Shown: positions 51,827-61,114, counted from the first letter of the stretch. The stretch: DNA of 64,000 nucleotides from Cupriavidus numazuensis (GCF_905397435.1 NZ_CAJPVI010000014.1:62001-126000); one strand, 5' to 3'. Notes: generated from the letters alone by a model not told the origin. A program made the numbers and translations.

Positions 51827-53506
51827 TCACAGAGGGTTGCCGGCATGCGGTGCGACCGCCTGGTACCTTTCTCGAAGCAGTCGTTTGTTGATCTTGCCCA
51901 CGCTCGTCTTCTCGATGGCATCGACAAATAGCACTTGCTCGGGGACCGCGTATTTCGAGATCGCGCCGCGCCGGACGAAGTCGCGCAGATGCTCCTGGAT
52001 ATCAGTGGCTTCGGCAGATAGTCCCGCTCGGAGCACGATGAGCGCCATGGGGCGTTCGCCCCACCTCGCATCCTTGATGCCGATGACGGCTACTTCGTTG
52101 ACGGCGGCGTGTCGCGAGATCAGGTCTTCGAGTTCCAGCGACGACACCCATTCGCCGCCGCTCTTGATGACATCCTTGATGCGGTCCGTGACCTGCAGAT
52201 AGCCATCGCTGTCGATCGAGCCGATGTCGTTCGTATGGAGATAGCCACCGGCCCAAAGGTGTTCGGACTCCGCGGAATTGCCAAGATAGCCTTGCGTGAG
52301 CCACGGCGCGCGGACCACGATTTCGCCGCTGGCCTTGCCGTCGTGAGCGATGTCGCGCATATCGTCGTCGACGATGCGCAGATCGACGAGAGGAATGGGC
52401 AATCCGGTCTTGGTACGCACGTCGAGCTCGGTCGTAGCGTCGCCGAGTAGTGTCGTCTTGACCTGCGCCAGCGTGAGAATGGGGCAGGTTTCGGACATGC
52501 CGTAGCCAGTGAATACATCGATTCCGCGATTGACGGCGGCCTGGGCCAGGCCACGCGGCAGAGCAGAGCCGCCAACGATGATCTTGAGTCCGCTCAGATC
52601 GACACCGGCCGAGTCCGGGTGCGACAGGAGCATGTGCAGCAGGGTGGGGACGCCGTGGGAGAACGTGACGCGCTCGCTTTGCACCAGCCGAAGGAGCTGG
52701 TCCGCGGCATATCGCCCTGGATAGACTTGTTTCATGCCCAGTGCCGTGGCTACATAGGGCATCCCCCACGCATGCACATGGAACATCGGCGTGAGCGGCA
52801 TGTAGACATCGTCGCGATGCACGCGACCTTGCCGGGGCGCACCGGTCAGGGCTGCCATGGTCGCCAGCGTATGAAGCACGATCTGCCGATGGCTGAAGTA
52901 CACACCTTTCGGCAAGCCGGTGGTGCCGGTCGTATAGAACGTAGTTGCCCGTGCGTTTTCGTCGAAGTCGGGAAAGGGGTAGTCGGGCGGTGACGCAGCC
53001 AGCAGCGCTTCGTATTCCGCAGCAAAGCATTCGGGCAACGGTGAACTCTCGAGCGAAAGCGTATCCTCGCCGATCAGGATCAGACGCTCGACGGTTTCCA
53101 GCTGGTCGCGGATGGCCTCGACCAAGGGCAGGAAGTCGGCATGGACCATCAGCAGCCTGGCGCCTGCATGGTTCAGCGTGTAGACGATCTGCTCTGGCGA
53201 GAGCCGCACGTTGACCGTCATCAGCACCGCTCCCATCATCGGAATGCCGAAATAGGCTTCAAGGTAGCGATGGCTGTCCCAATCCATGACCGCAACCGTG
53301 TCACCCGCTTCGACGCCGAGTGAATGCAGGCCGCTGGCCAGTTGGCCGACGCGGTGCCGCATGGTCCAGTACGAGTGCTTCACCTGCTCGCGATAGACGA
53401 TCTCCTGCTCCGGGTTGACCGCCAAGGGGGCATGCAGCAACTGCTTGATGAGCAGCGGGTAGGCGTACGCGGAAGGTGTACGGGGAATAGGGGTAGGGCG
53501 TGACAC
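51827..53506 (-). CDS. AMP-forming fatty/organic acid-CoA ligase (AlkK/LvaE-like)
   Basis: A 559-residue ANL ligase. The P-loop is YTTGTTGLPKG; Y-G-M-S-E-T-C-P, Y-L-H-T-N-D-I-G and DRIKDVIKSGGEWVSS follow, and the C-terminal E-K-T-S-V-G-K-I-N-K holds the catalytic Lys. The G-E-W-V-S-S form is typical of medium-chain acyl-CoA ligases (AlkK group). A GTG at 53506 is chosen as start because GAGGAGA stands seven bases upstream. It is the first gene of the minus unit (ligase, DUF485, ActP, quinone reductase). It activates the imported acid. Confidence 0.92.
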   Translation of the reverse strand: MSRPTPIPRTPSAYAYPLLIKQLLHAPLAVNPEQEIVYREQVKHSYWTMRHRVGQLASGLHSLGVEAGDTVAVMDWDSHRYLEAYFGIPMMGAVLMTVNVRLSPEQIVYTLNHAGARLLMVHADFLPLVEAIRDQLETVERLILIGEDTLSLESSPLPECFAAEYEALLAASPPDYPFPDFDENARATTFYTTGTTGLPKGVYFSHRQIVLHTLATMAALTGAPRQGRVHRDDVYMPLTPMFHVHAWGMPYVATALGMKQVYPGRYAADQLLRLVQSERVTFSHGVPTLLHMLLSHPDSAGVDLSGLKIIVGGSALPRGLAQAAVNRGIDVFTGYGMSETCPILTLAQVKTTLLGDATTELDVRTKTGLPIPLVDLRIVDDDMRDIAHDGKASGEIVVRAPWLTQGYLGNSAESEHLWAGGYLHTNDIGSIDSDGYLQVTDRIKDVIKSGGEWVSSLELEDLISRHAAVNEVAVIGIKDARWGERPMALIVLRAGLSAEATDIQEHLRDFVRRGAISKYAVPEQVLFVDAIEKTSVGKINKRLLRERYQAVAPHAGNPL

Positions 53507-53621
53507 GAAGGGTCTCCTCAATCGTTGTGGCTGCAGAGGCTGCAGCACGCGCTGAACTTTTGGTGCGGGCGGAATGCCGCCGGATGTCTAGGAGCGTAGG
53601 CGCCGTGTTGCTGCACGCCAG

Positions 53622-53683
53622 CCCCCCAATCGGGGAGCAGCGCGGCCTTTATAAGGGGGGCTCTCCTATCGGGGGGGCTCCCC
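53622..53683. promoter_or_regulatory. clustered G-run repeats in the divergent promoter region
   Basis: The 299-base gap between the ligase and SDR genes contains GGGGGGCTCTCC (53655-53666) and GGGGGGCTCCCC (53672-53683) as direct repeats 17 bp apart, and an opposed GCCCCCCAATCGGGGAGC (53621-53638). Clustered, variously oriented G-rich boxes are how MalT-type activators bind, and the nearest such activator is at 45928. A TTTATAAG stretch (53648-53655) could be a -10. The G-runs might also fold as a quadruplex. Confidence 0.4.
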
Positions 53684-53805
53684 ATTAAGGTGGCTGGCTG
53701 GTTGAACGCTGCGGCTTAGTCTCTGGCAGTCATTCAGGAGCGGCCGATATCTCCATGCCTTGGAAGAGCACCGCTCCGCCCACTGCTTCGAAGGAGACTG
53801 CAAAT

Positions 53806-54594
53806 ATGGCTTCCACACCTCGCCCGTTCCCTGTCTTTCCTGACCTGGAAGGTAAAGTGGCGCTTGTCACCGGCGCATTCGGCGGCCTTGGCCGCCACTT
53901 CGCGCTGACACTGGCAAACGCGGGATGCCGGGTGGTGCTTGCTGGCAGGCGCATGGCCGAAGGTGAGCGCTTGATCGATGAAGTTCTGGCGACGGGCGGA
54001 AACGGCTGCCTCGTGCGGCTCGACGTGTGTGATCCCGATTCCGTATCCGGCGCATTTTTCCAGGCCGAGCAGGCGTTGGGCACCGTGGACATCGTCGTCA
54101 ACAGCGCTGGCATTGCAACTACTGGGCCCGCGCTTGAAACGAGCGAGCAGGATTGGGCACGGGTCATCGAGACCAACCTGACCGGTGCCTGGCGGGTGGC
54201 GCAGTACGCCGCCCAGCAGATGCGCGAGGCCGGACGGCAAGGCAGCATCATCAACATCGCTTCCATTCTGGGTTTGCGGGTGGCGCAGCAGGTTCCCGCA
54301 TACACGGCCGCAAAGGCCGGGTTGATCCACCTGACGCAGTCGCTGGCACTTGAATGGGCACGCCATGGCATCCGGGTCAACGCGCTGGCGCCGGGTTACT
54401 TCGCTACTGACATCAATCGTGCCTACTTCGAGACGGAAGGCGGACAGGCGATGGTCCGGCGGATCCCACAGCGGCGCCTGGGACAGTCTTCCCAGCTTGA
54501 CGGCGCCTTGCTGCTTCTGGCATCGGAGGCATCCGACTACATCACCGGCGCTGTATTGCCCGTCGACGGCGGGCATCTCGTCAGCACGCTGTGA
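53806..54594 (+). CDS. SDR-family oxidoreductase
   Basis: A 262-residue classical SDR with TGAFGGLG in the cofactor site, N-S-A-G, catalytic Ser in N-I-A-S-I and YTAAK. The ATG at 53806 follows AAGGAGA. It is the first gene of the plus unit and is followed 28 bases later by the phosphotransferase. In lva-type clusters an SDR (LvaD) reduces 4-oxoacyl-CoA to the 4-hydroxy form; that role is an inference from neighbours. Confidence 0.9.
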   Translation: MASTPRPFPVFPDLEGKVALVTGAFGGLGRHFALTLANAGCRVVLAGRRMAEGERLIDEVLATGGNGCLVRLDVCDPDSVSGAFFQAEQALGTVDIVVNSAGIATTGPALETSEQDWARVIETNLTGAWRVAQYAAQQMREAGRQGSIINIASILGLRVAQQVPAYTAAKAGLIHLTQSLALEWARHGIRVNALAPGYFATDINRAYFETEGGQAMVRRIPQRRLGQSSQLDGALLLLASEASDYITGAVLPVDGGHLVSTL

Positions 54595-54622
54595 TGCGTC
54601 ACGCGATTCCCCACATCAGCCA

Positions 54623-55702
54623 ATGGACAAGCCAATGAACGATACGATTCACTGCAATTGGGATGCGCTGGCCCGGCTGCTCCACGCGCGCGGGCTGATT
54701 GACCAGGCGTCGCTGACTGCCACCCGGCTTACCGGTGGTCAGTCCAACCCGACTTTCCTGGTCTCTTCCGGTACACACCGTTACGTGCTGCGGATGAAGC
54801 CGGCCGGGCAGATCCAGGCCAAGGCGCATGCCATCGACCGCGAGTTTCGCGTCATGCGCGCGCTCCAGGGTAGTGAAGTTCCCGTCCCCGCCGTGTACCT
54901 GTACAGCGAAGACCTGTCCGTGGTCGGCAGCCCGTTCTACCTGATGGAGTACCTGGATGGCAGGGTGATGGTGGACCAGTCGCTGCCAGGCATGCAGCCC
55001 GCCGAGCGCGGCGCCATCTACGCGGAGATGAATCGCGTGATGGCGGCGCTGCATCGCATTGATGTCCAGGCGGCAGGGCTTGCCGACTACAGTCCTGACG
55101 GCAACTACCTTGTGCGCCAGATTGCCGGATGGACGCGCCAGAGCCGCGCCACGGGTGCGCTCGAGAGTTCAGCCATGCAAGCACTGACGAGCTGGCTCCC
55201 AAGGAACATTCCCGCGGTCGAGGAGACCCGTCTCGTCCATGGCGACTTCCGCCTGGACAATCTGGTCTTCCACCCGAGCGAGCCCAGGGTCATCGGGGTG
55301 CTGGACTGGGAGCTGTCGGCGCTGGGACATCCGCTCGTCGACTTTGCCTATCATTGCCTGAGCTGGCACATCCCTTCATCGCTGTGGCGCGGCATCGCCG
55401 ATCTCGACTTCGCAAGCCTCGGCATCCCGAGTGAACAGACGTATTTGCAGTGGTATGCCGAATCCAACGGCACTGCGGGCATCGAACACTGGGACTTCTA
55501 CATCGCCTACAACTTGTTCAGGCTGGCCGCCATCTTGTTCGGTATCGCGGAGAGGGCACGACAAGGCAACGCTGCCGCGGCGGACGCCGTGGAGACTGGC
55601 CGCAAAGCAGGACCCATAGCAGACTTGGGATGGCATTATGCGATGCGCTATGAAGCCACCCGGAATCGCAATGCGTATGCGCTGTCCTGTACGTTGCAAT
55701 AA
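54623..55702 (+). CDS. aminoglycoside-phosphotransferase-fold kinase (LvaA / ACAD10-11-like)
   Basis: A 359-residue kinase-fold protein. G-G-Q-S-N-P-T (nucleotide loop), Y-V-L-R-M-K-P (ATP Lys), Brenner motif V-H-G-D-F-R-L-D-N and metal motif V-L-D-W-E-L-S are all intact. The F-R-L-D-N-L-V-F-H form is typical of the family that includes LvaA and the kinase domain of ACAD10/11, which phosphorylate 4-hydroxyacyl-CoA. There is no convincing ribosome site; ATG 54623 or 54635 are both possible. No acyl-CoA dehydrogenase is fused or adjacent, so the partner must be elsewhere if the role is right. Confidence 0.85.
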   Translation: MDKPMNDTIHCNWDALARLLHARGLIDQASLTATRLTGGQSNPTFLVSSGTHRYVLRMKPAGQIQAKAHAIDREFRVMRALQGSEVPVPAVYLYSEDLSVVGSPFYLMEYLDGRVMVDQSLPGMQPAERGAIYAEMNRVMAALHRIDVQAAGLADYSPDGNYLVRQIAGWTRQSRATGALESSAMQALTSWLPRNIPAVEETRLVHGDFRLDNLVFHPSEPRVIGVLDWELSALGHPLVDFAYHCLSWHIPSSLWRGIADLDFASLGIPSEQTYLQWYAESNGTAGIEHWDFYIAYNLFRLAAILFGIAERARQGNAAAADAVETGRKAGPIADLGWHYAMRYEATRNRNAYALSCTLQ

Positions 55703-55761
55703 CGTCGCGAGGTCTGAAGCCATTCCTGCGGCCAGACGTTGAGCCGGCGCGCTCAGACTTC

Positions 55762-55814
55762 ACTGCAAGAGATTGCAGTCATCACCATTCATCATTTGCG
55801 GCGATTGATCGCCG
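55762..55814. promoter_or_regulatory. two palindromes before the DUF485-ActP genes
   Basis: ACTGCAAGAGATTGCAGT (55762-55779, 6-bp arms) and CGGCGATTGATCGCCG (55799-55814, 7-bp arms) lie in the 198-base gap before the DUF485 gene at 55901. Either could be an operator. The first shares an ACTG-N10-CAGT outline with the palindrome at 57911. Confidence 0.3.
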
Positions 55815-55900
55815 AGCCTATCGTCCATCCACAACAAAGCGCAGCTCACGGCGGCCAGGCCATCGTGGGACTGATCAACCCTCATGGACGGAGGCTGCAA

Positions 55901-56212
55901 ATGGAGACAACTGCACTAGCCGGGATTCGGAGCAATCCCTCTTTTACTTCGCTGGTAAAGCGGCGAAGCCGGTTTGTCGCACTGCTGACCGCGGGAACAC
56001 TCGTTCCGTACTACACCTTCATTTTCATTGCGGGATTCAATCCGCAATGGCTTGCGGGGAAAGTTTTCAACGGCAGCATGGTGAATGTCGGCTGGCTCGC
56101 AGGCGTGGTGCTGATCGTTGGTGTCTGGTTGCTGACTGGGTTGTACGTTCTGCGAGCCAATCGCGAGTTCGATGACCTGACCGCGCAAATTCTGGCCGGA
56201 GTAAAGAAATGA
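55901..56212 (+). CDS. DUF485 family membrane protein (second copy)
   Basis: A 103-residue, two-span protein homologous to the one at 51435 ([36 protein letters not shown]-terminal [10 protein letters not shown]). The ATG at 55901 follows ACGGAGG. It overlaps the actP-like start by four bases, as in the minus-strand pair. Confidence 0.9.
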   Translation: METTALAGIRSNPSFTSLVKRRSRFVALLTAGTLVPYYTFIFIAGFNPQWLAGKVFNGSMVNVGWLAGVVLIVGVWLLTGLYVLRANREFDDLTAQILAGVKK

Positions 56213-57882
56213 GTCGCTCCCGCCATTTGTTCATGCTGTCCGGCCTGCTCGGGGCGTCAATGTCAGCGCTGGCTGCGCCGGGCACCATGTCTGGCATCGA
56301 GAAGCAGCCGCTCAACATCACGGCAATCATCATGTTTCTCGTGTTCGTGGTGGCGACCTTGGGGATTACCTATTGGGCGGCATCCAAGACCAAATCGATG
56401 CAGGATTTCTACACCGCCGGCGGTGGCATCACTGGCTTCCAGAATGGCTGGGCGCTGGCGGGAGACTACATGTCCGCCGCGGCCTTGCTTGGCGTTACCA
56501 GCATGTTCTTTTTCAATGGCTACGACGGCATGATCTACGCGATCAGCTTCTTCGTTGCCTGGCCGTTGCTGCTCTTCGTTTTTGCCGAGCGGATACGAAA
56601 CCTGGGGCGCGTCACCATCGCTGACATTGCGTCCTATCGTCTGGATCAGAGCAGGATTCGCACCCTGATGGCTTTCGGCTCGCTCACCGTGGTTTGTTTC
56701 TACCTGGTGGTGCAAATGGTCGGCGCTGGTCAGTTGATCCAGCTCTTGTTCGGGTTGCCTTACAACTACGCGGTCGTTGTCGTTGGCCTGTTGATGGCGA
56801 TCTACGTCACCTTCGGGGGCATGGTGGCAACAACATGGGTGCAGATCATCAAGGCCGTCTTGATGCTGCTCGGCGGCACGCTGCTTGCGGTTCTTGCCCT
56901 CAGCAAGTTCGGCTTCTCCCTGGATACCTTGTTCGCGAAGGCAGTCGCTACGCACAAGAGCGGAGCGGGTGTCCTGTTGCCAAGCAAGCTGGTGGCCGAC
57001 CCCATTGCGATGATCTCGCTGTCCGTCGGATTGGTATTCGGCACCGCCGGGCTGCCCCATATCCTGATGCGCTTCTTCACTGTGCCCGACGCCAAGCAGG
57101 CGCGAAAGTCCGTGTTCGTGGCGACCGGCATCATCGGGTTCTTCTTTCTGATTGTCGCGGTGCTGGGCATGACTGCCATTGTGATCGTTGGCCAGAATCC
57201 AGCGTTCTATGAGGCAGGTCAGCTAGGCGGAAAGCTGATCGGGGGTGGCAACATGCCCGTTATGCACCTGGCCAGGGCGGTGGGGGGCGACCTGCTTCTA
57301 GGCTTTCTGTCAGCCGTGGCTTTTGCGACGATCCTGGCGGTGGTCGCTGGTCTGACGCTTGCGGGGACTTCGGCGATCTCGCATGACCTCTACGTCATGG
57401 TCCTGAAGAAGAACCATGCCGATCCGGCGAGCGAGAGGCGGGTATCGCGCATCGCATCCGTTTGGATCGGTGTGGCGGCGGTGAGCCTTGGCATCCTGTT
57501 CAAGGAGCAGAACATCGCCTTCCTGGTTGCGCTCACTTTTGGTGTCGCGGCCTCGGTGAATTTCCCGATCCTGATGCTTTCGATGTACTGGAAGGGGCTG
57601 ACCACGCGTGGTGCGCTGATCGGCGGCGTCGCGGGGCTATTGAGTTCGGTTTCCCTGGTCATCCTCTCGCCCGCAGTCTGGGTCAAGGTGCTCGGCAATG
57701 CCAAACCGATCTTTCCCTACGACTATCCAGCCATCATCTCCATGAACACTGCGTTCCTGTTCACTTGGCTGGGGTCCATCACGGACCGAAGCTATCGCGC
57801 CCAGCGCGAGCGCGATGAGTTCGATGCCCAGTTCATCCGAGCGCAAACAGGGCTGGGCGCGTCCGGCGCGGTCAGCCATTAG
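56209..57882 (+). CDS. cation/acetate symporter ActP-like (second copy)
   Basis: A 557-residue SSS-family symporter. The first about 25 residues form a cleavable-signal-like segment ([16 protein letters not shown]), as in E. coli ActP, before the conserved core ([26 protein letters not shown]). It is closely similar to the copy at 49867 across the core. It imports short-chain monocarboxylates with Na+. It lies between the phosphotransferase and cytochrome b561 genes. Confidence 0.93.
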   Translation: MSRSRHLFMLSGLLGASMSALAAPGTMSGIEKQPLNITAIIMFLVFVVATLGITYWAASKTKSMQDFYTAGGGITGFQNGWALAGDYMSAAALLGVTSMFFFNGYDGMIYAISFFVAWPLLLFVFAERIRNLGRVTIADIASYRLDQSRIRTLMAFGSLTVVCFYLVVQMVGAGQLIQLLFGLPYNYAVVVVGLLMAIYVTFGGMVATTWVQIIKAVLMLLGGTLLAVLALSKFGFSLDTLFAKAVATHKSGAGVLLPSKLVADPIAMISLSVGLVFGTAGLPHILMRFFTVPDAKQARKSVFVATGIIGFFFLIVAVLGMTAIVIVGQNPAFYEAGQLGGKLIGGGNMPVMHLARAVGGDLLLGFLSAVAFATILAVVAGLTLAGTSAISHDLYVMVLKKNHADPASERRVSRIASVWIGVAAVSLGILFKEQNIAFLVALTFGVAASVNFPILMLSMYWKGLTTRGALIGGVAGLLSSVSLVILSPAVWVKVLGNAKPIFPYDYPAIISMNTAFLFTWLGSITDRSYRAQRERDEFDAQFIRAQTGLGASGAVSH

Positions 57883-57910
57883 CGGATCACGGGCGGCACC
57901 ATCCTCGATG

Positions 57911-57928
57911 ACTGTCCTTTGGGACAGT
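57911..57928. promoter_or_regulatory. palindrome before the cytochrome b561 gene
   Basis: ACTGTCCTTTGGGACAGT has 7-bp arms and a 4-base centre, 51 bases before the b561 start. It may be an operator or a short transcript hairpin. Confidence 0.3.
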
Positions 57929-57978
57929 GGCAGGAGAGCGGTCGCCCAGAATGTATAACCCCATGCACGGAGGCAAGC

Positions 57979-58533
57979 ATGCAACTACGAGACAACGGAC
58001 TAGGTTTCTCCCTCATCACGATTGCGCTGCATTGGCTGGTAGCGGCGCTGCTGTTTTCAATGATCGGATTGAGCATTGCAATGTCCCTGGAGGTAAGCGA
58101 GGTTCAGAGAATGGACCTGGAACGCCTGCAGAATTTGCTTGGGACTGTACTGTTCCTGGTTTCACTCTATCGATTCTGGGCGAGGATCTCCTCCTATCAT
58201 CCGCTGCCGGTGGGCACGCCCAACCCCATCGAGGTCATCGTGAGCCGGTCAGTGGCAGTGGCCCTTGCACTGGCAATGGTGCTGCTGCCGATCGCAGTGT
58301 GGCTGTCGAGGTCGGCTGCCGGGCAGGTCATTGCATTACCCGGAGGCTTTGCGATACCGGCGCTCATGGATCCGAACGCCCAGGTACAGCGGGTGGTGGA
58401 TGTTCTCTTCAATATCGGGGCGACGGCCTTTCTTGCCGGACTGGCACTGCACATGTTCGGCGCGTGCAAGAACCACTTCGTCCTGAAGAACAATGCCCTC
58501 AAGCGCATGCTTGGCAAACACGTGGAGCTTTGA
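57979..58533 (+). CDS. cytochrome b561-family membrane protein
   Basis: A 184-residue protein with four predicted spans. F-S-L-I-T-I-A-L-H-W-L-V-A-A-L-L in the first span and A-G-L-A-L-H-M-F-G-A in the last carry candidate haem-ligand His residues, as in bacterial b561 (CybB type). ACGGAGG precedes the ATG. It passes electrons between quinone and a donor at the membrane. It sits immediately before a flavoprotein gene, which might be linked redox-wise. Confidence 0.85.
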   Translation: MQLRDNGLGFSLITIALHWLVAALLFSMIGLSIAMSLEVSEVQRMDLERLQNLLGTVLFLVSLYRFWARISSYHPLPVGTPNPIEVIVSRSVAVALALAMVLLPIAVWLSRSAAGQVIALPGGFAIPALMDPNAQVQRVVDVLFNIGATAFLAGLALHMFGACKNHFVLKNNALKRMLGKHVEL

Positions 58534-58537
58534 AACC

Positions 58538-59560
58538 ATGAGTGACGTCAAATCAGATTTCGCTGGCAACCAGGTTACGCGACTGTGTGGTGTCCGGTAT
58601 CCCATCTTCCTTGCCGGCATGGCAGCGATTTCCGGCCCGAAGCTCGTGGTGGCAGTGGCAAACGCGGGTGGCATGGGCACGGTCGGCGGATTGCGTCTAC
58701 CCCCGCTGACTTTGCGCAGATGGATCCAGGAAACCAGGGAACTCACCGATCAGCCATTCGGTGTCAACCTTGTCCCGTCTTTTGGTGGCCCGGATGTCTT
58801 CGAGGCACAGTTCCAGGTCATCCTGCAGGAGCGGCCCAGGATGCTGTCGCTCTTCTATGCCGAGGACTACGCCGACATGATTCCGCGTGCCAAGGAAGCC
58901 GGCCTCGTCGTGATGGTACAGGTCGGTTCCGTGGAGCTTGCCCGGCTGGCAATTCGTCGCGGCGCGGATATCGTCGTTGCCCAAGGCAGTGAGAGTGGTG
59001 GTCACCTTAACCGGGGCACCATTGGGCTCATGTCGCTGTTACCGGCGATGTGCGAGGCGGCCCAAGGTCGTCCCGTGCTGGCGGCCGGGGGCATTGTCAC
59101 TCGCGACGATGTTCGTGTCGCCATGGCACTGGGAGCCTCAGGCGTGCTGGTGGGAACCGCGTTTGTGGCTTGTGATGAGTCGAACGCGCATCCGCTCTAC
59201 AAGCAGAAGATTGTCGACGCCACGGTGGACGATACAGAGTATCGGACCGGATACTCGTTTGGCTGGAAATACGGCACCCCGCACCGGGTGATTCCCAATC
59301 GCGACAAGTGGAATCTCTTGCGATTTATCGGCGGCGGCGCCCGAGCTATCGACAAGCCGCGGATGGCGCAGAAGCTCTCGCTCTATGCTGGCCAAGGGGT
59401 TGGAAAGATTCGCAGCGTGGTGCCTGCTGCCGAGCGAGTCGCAGAATTGCGTCGCGGTTTGCCTGCGGCATTCGTCGGTACTTCAGGGACGTTGGCCAAC
59501 AACGCTGACCCTGCCACGGCTGGGCAACTGCGTCTGGCGGCGGCAAGTGAGGCAGCCTGA
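58538..59560 (+). CDS. nitronate monooxygenase / 2-nitropropane dioxygenase-family flavoprotein
   Basis: A 340-residue FMN TIM-barrel protein. The start L-C-G-V-R-Y-P-I-F-L-A-G-M, A-N-A-G-G-M-G-T-V-G-G, V-A-Q-G-S-E-S-G-G-H and A-A-G-G-I line the FMN site of NMO/2-nitropropane dioxygenase and enoyl-reductase (FabK-like) relatives. It begins five bases after the b561 gene. Members oxidise alkyl nitronates or reduce quinones or enoyl thioesters; which applies here is unclear, and an enone or quinone reduction fits the quinone-oxidoreductase gene across the locus. Confidence 0.88.
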   Translation: MSDVKSDFAGNQVTRLCGVRYPIFLAGMAAISGPKLVVAVANAGGMGTVGGLRLPPLTLRRWIQETRELTDQPFGVNLVPSFGGPDVFEAQFQVILQERPRMLSLFYAEDYADMIPRAKEAGLVVMVQVGSVELARLAIRRGADIVVAQGSESGGHLNRGTIGLMSLLPAMCEAAQGRPVLAAGGIVTRDDVRVAMALGASGVLVGTAFVACDESNAHPLYKQKIVDATVDDTEYRTGYSFGWKYGTPHRVIPNRDKWNLLRFIGGGARAIDKPRMAQKLSLYAGQGVGKIRSVVPAAERVAELRRGLPAAFVGTSGTLANNADPATAGQLRLAAASEAA

Positions 59561-59573
59561 CCACGGTGCATCT

Positions 59574-60026
59574 GTGTCCCGGTCCGGCGGTGAAGTCGCC
59601 TTCCTGCGCGTGCTGCTGGTCTGCGGGGTTTGCCTGTGGGTCGCCGGTGCATGGCACTCCGAGGCCGCTTCATTTCCTCTGATGATCACAGCGCTGACCG
59701 CGCACGCACGTCATCGGGATGATGCCATGCGTTCCGCAAGTCAACTGTGTTCTCATCTGATCAGCGCCGCAGGTGCCACCTTTGTCACGCTGCTGGCCGT
59801 TTGCGGTTTGGCTTGCGGAGAAAGCGCGGCGGCCGCGGTGCTGCCGGTCGGTTGCGTGCTGCTACTTGGGCTTCAGTTCACGCGTCTTCGACATCCACCG
59901 GCCATGGCGAGCGGTGGTGCCGTGCTGTGCGGCCTCGAACCGATTGCCGTGGTCTGCTGCGTGGCCATCACGGGATCCATACTCTTGGCAGAAGTGTCCG
60001 TACTTCGCTTCAGGCGCGGCGGTTAG
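59574..60026 (+). CDS. small membrane protein of HPP-family type
   Basis: About 150 residues from a GTG at 59574, 14 bases after the flavoprotein stop; the start is uncertain and no ribosome site is seen. Four hydrophobic segments and the family-naming H-P-P in L-R-H-P-P-A-M-A-S-G-G suggest a diverged HPP-domain integral membrane protein. The usual P-R-N motif is absent. HPP proteins are linked to nitrite transport or sit beside CBS domains; no such context is here. Confidence 0.55.
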   Translation: MSRSGGEVAFLRVLLVCGVCLWVAGAWHSEAASFPLMITALTAHARHRDDAMRSASQLCSHLISAAGATFVTLLAVCGLACGESAAAAVLPVGCVLLLGLQFTRLRHPPAMASGGAVLCGLEPIAVVCCVAITGSILLAEVSVLRFRRGG

Positions 60027-60153
60027 GGCACGTCGCAACGGACATGCCATGATGGCCTGGGCGACTGACCGTTGCGTCGCTTCGGTGCGCTCCCACAAAC
60101 GCGAGCAGGTCTATTCGCCTGACCTTGGGTGGAGGCGAGACGCGGCGCCGATG

Positions 60154-61095
60154 CTAGTGCACGCCGGGCGTTGCGTCGGCGGGCGGGGTGCCAGAGGAGT
60201 CTGCGTTCGATGTCCGGCCAATCTGGCAGAGGCGATCCCGGGCAAGACCGACAAATGCGGACATCGCCGGCGTAGCCAGGGCATCATTCCGGCGAATGAA
60301 GACGGTCTTGACGTTTGCAAATTCGGGCGGCAGTTGGTGATAGCAAAGCTCTTGCCGGGAGCCGTGGCTTTCCGCAACGGATCGCGGCAGCAGGGTAACA
60401 CCCATGCCGGCAGCCACGCACGACAGGATGCCATCGAGCGTTCCCATCTCCAGTATCTGATTGGGGACCAGGCCGGCCTGATAGAACCAGTGTTCGAGCG
60501 TGGAGCGATAGAAGCAGCCAGTGCGGAAGACGAGCACCGTCTGTTGTGGCATGGCCTGGATAAGCGTACCAAGCGAGCCGAATTCCCGGCTGCTGACGAG
60601 CACGAGTTCTTCTTGAAACACTTCTTCCTGTGCGAGTGCCGGGTTCTGATGAAAGCCCCCGACAAAGGCGCCGTCGAGTCGGAGGGTCTCGACGGCCTTG
60701 ATCAGTTCAACGGTCGTGCCCGTCAACAGCGACAGTTGGACTTGTGGAAATTGTTGCCGGTATTTCGCGAGCACTTGCGGCAACCGGATCGCGGCCGTCG
60801 TTTCCATCGAGCCAAGGCGAAGGTGCCCGGTGGGAGTCACAGTGTCCAGCAGGGCATTGCGGCTCTCTTCCGTGAGTTGAAGAATTCGCCGCGCATAGCC
60901 GAAAAAGGTCTGGCCCGCCGACGTGAGGACCACCCCACTTTTCTGCCGGACAAAGAGTTGCTGGCTCAACTCAGCTTCGAGCTCTTTGATCCGCATGGTG
61001 ACATTGGATTGGACGGTATGCACTTTCTCGGCTGCACCGGTGAAACTGCCCTGTTCGGCCACCGCACAGAAGATTCTCATGTGACGCAATTCCAT
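60154..61095 (-). CDS. LysR-family transcriptional regulator
   Basis: A 313-residue LysR protein. The HTH is GSFTGAAEKVHTVQSNVTMRIKEL (about 17-40), then L-F-V-R-Q-K-S-G-V-V-L-T-S-A-G. The ATG at 61095 has CTGGAG upstream; an in-frame ATG at 61140 would run over the dyad region. It has no divergent partner; the porin gene ends 248 bases upstream on the same strand. The target is unclear, possibly itself and the porin or the dioxygenase genes beyond. Confidence 0.9.
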   Translation of the reverse strand: MELRHMRIFCAVAEQGSFTGAAEKVHTVQSNVTMRIKELEAELSQQLFVRQKSGVVLTSAGQTFFGYARRILQLTEESRNALLDTVTPTGHLRLGSMETTAAIRLPQVLAKYRQQFPQVQLSLLTGTTVELIKAVETLRLDGAFVGGFHQNPALAQEEVFQEELVLVSSREFGSLGTLIQAMPQQTVLVFRTGCFYRSTLEHWFYQAGLVPNQILEMGTLDGILSCVAAGMGVTLLPRSVAESHGSRQELCYHQLPPEFANVKTVFIRRNDALATPAMSAFVGLARDRLCQIGRTSNADSSGTPPADATPGVH

Positions 61096-61114
61096 ATGCC
61101 CACTCCAGCCATCT

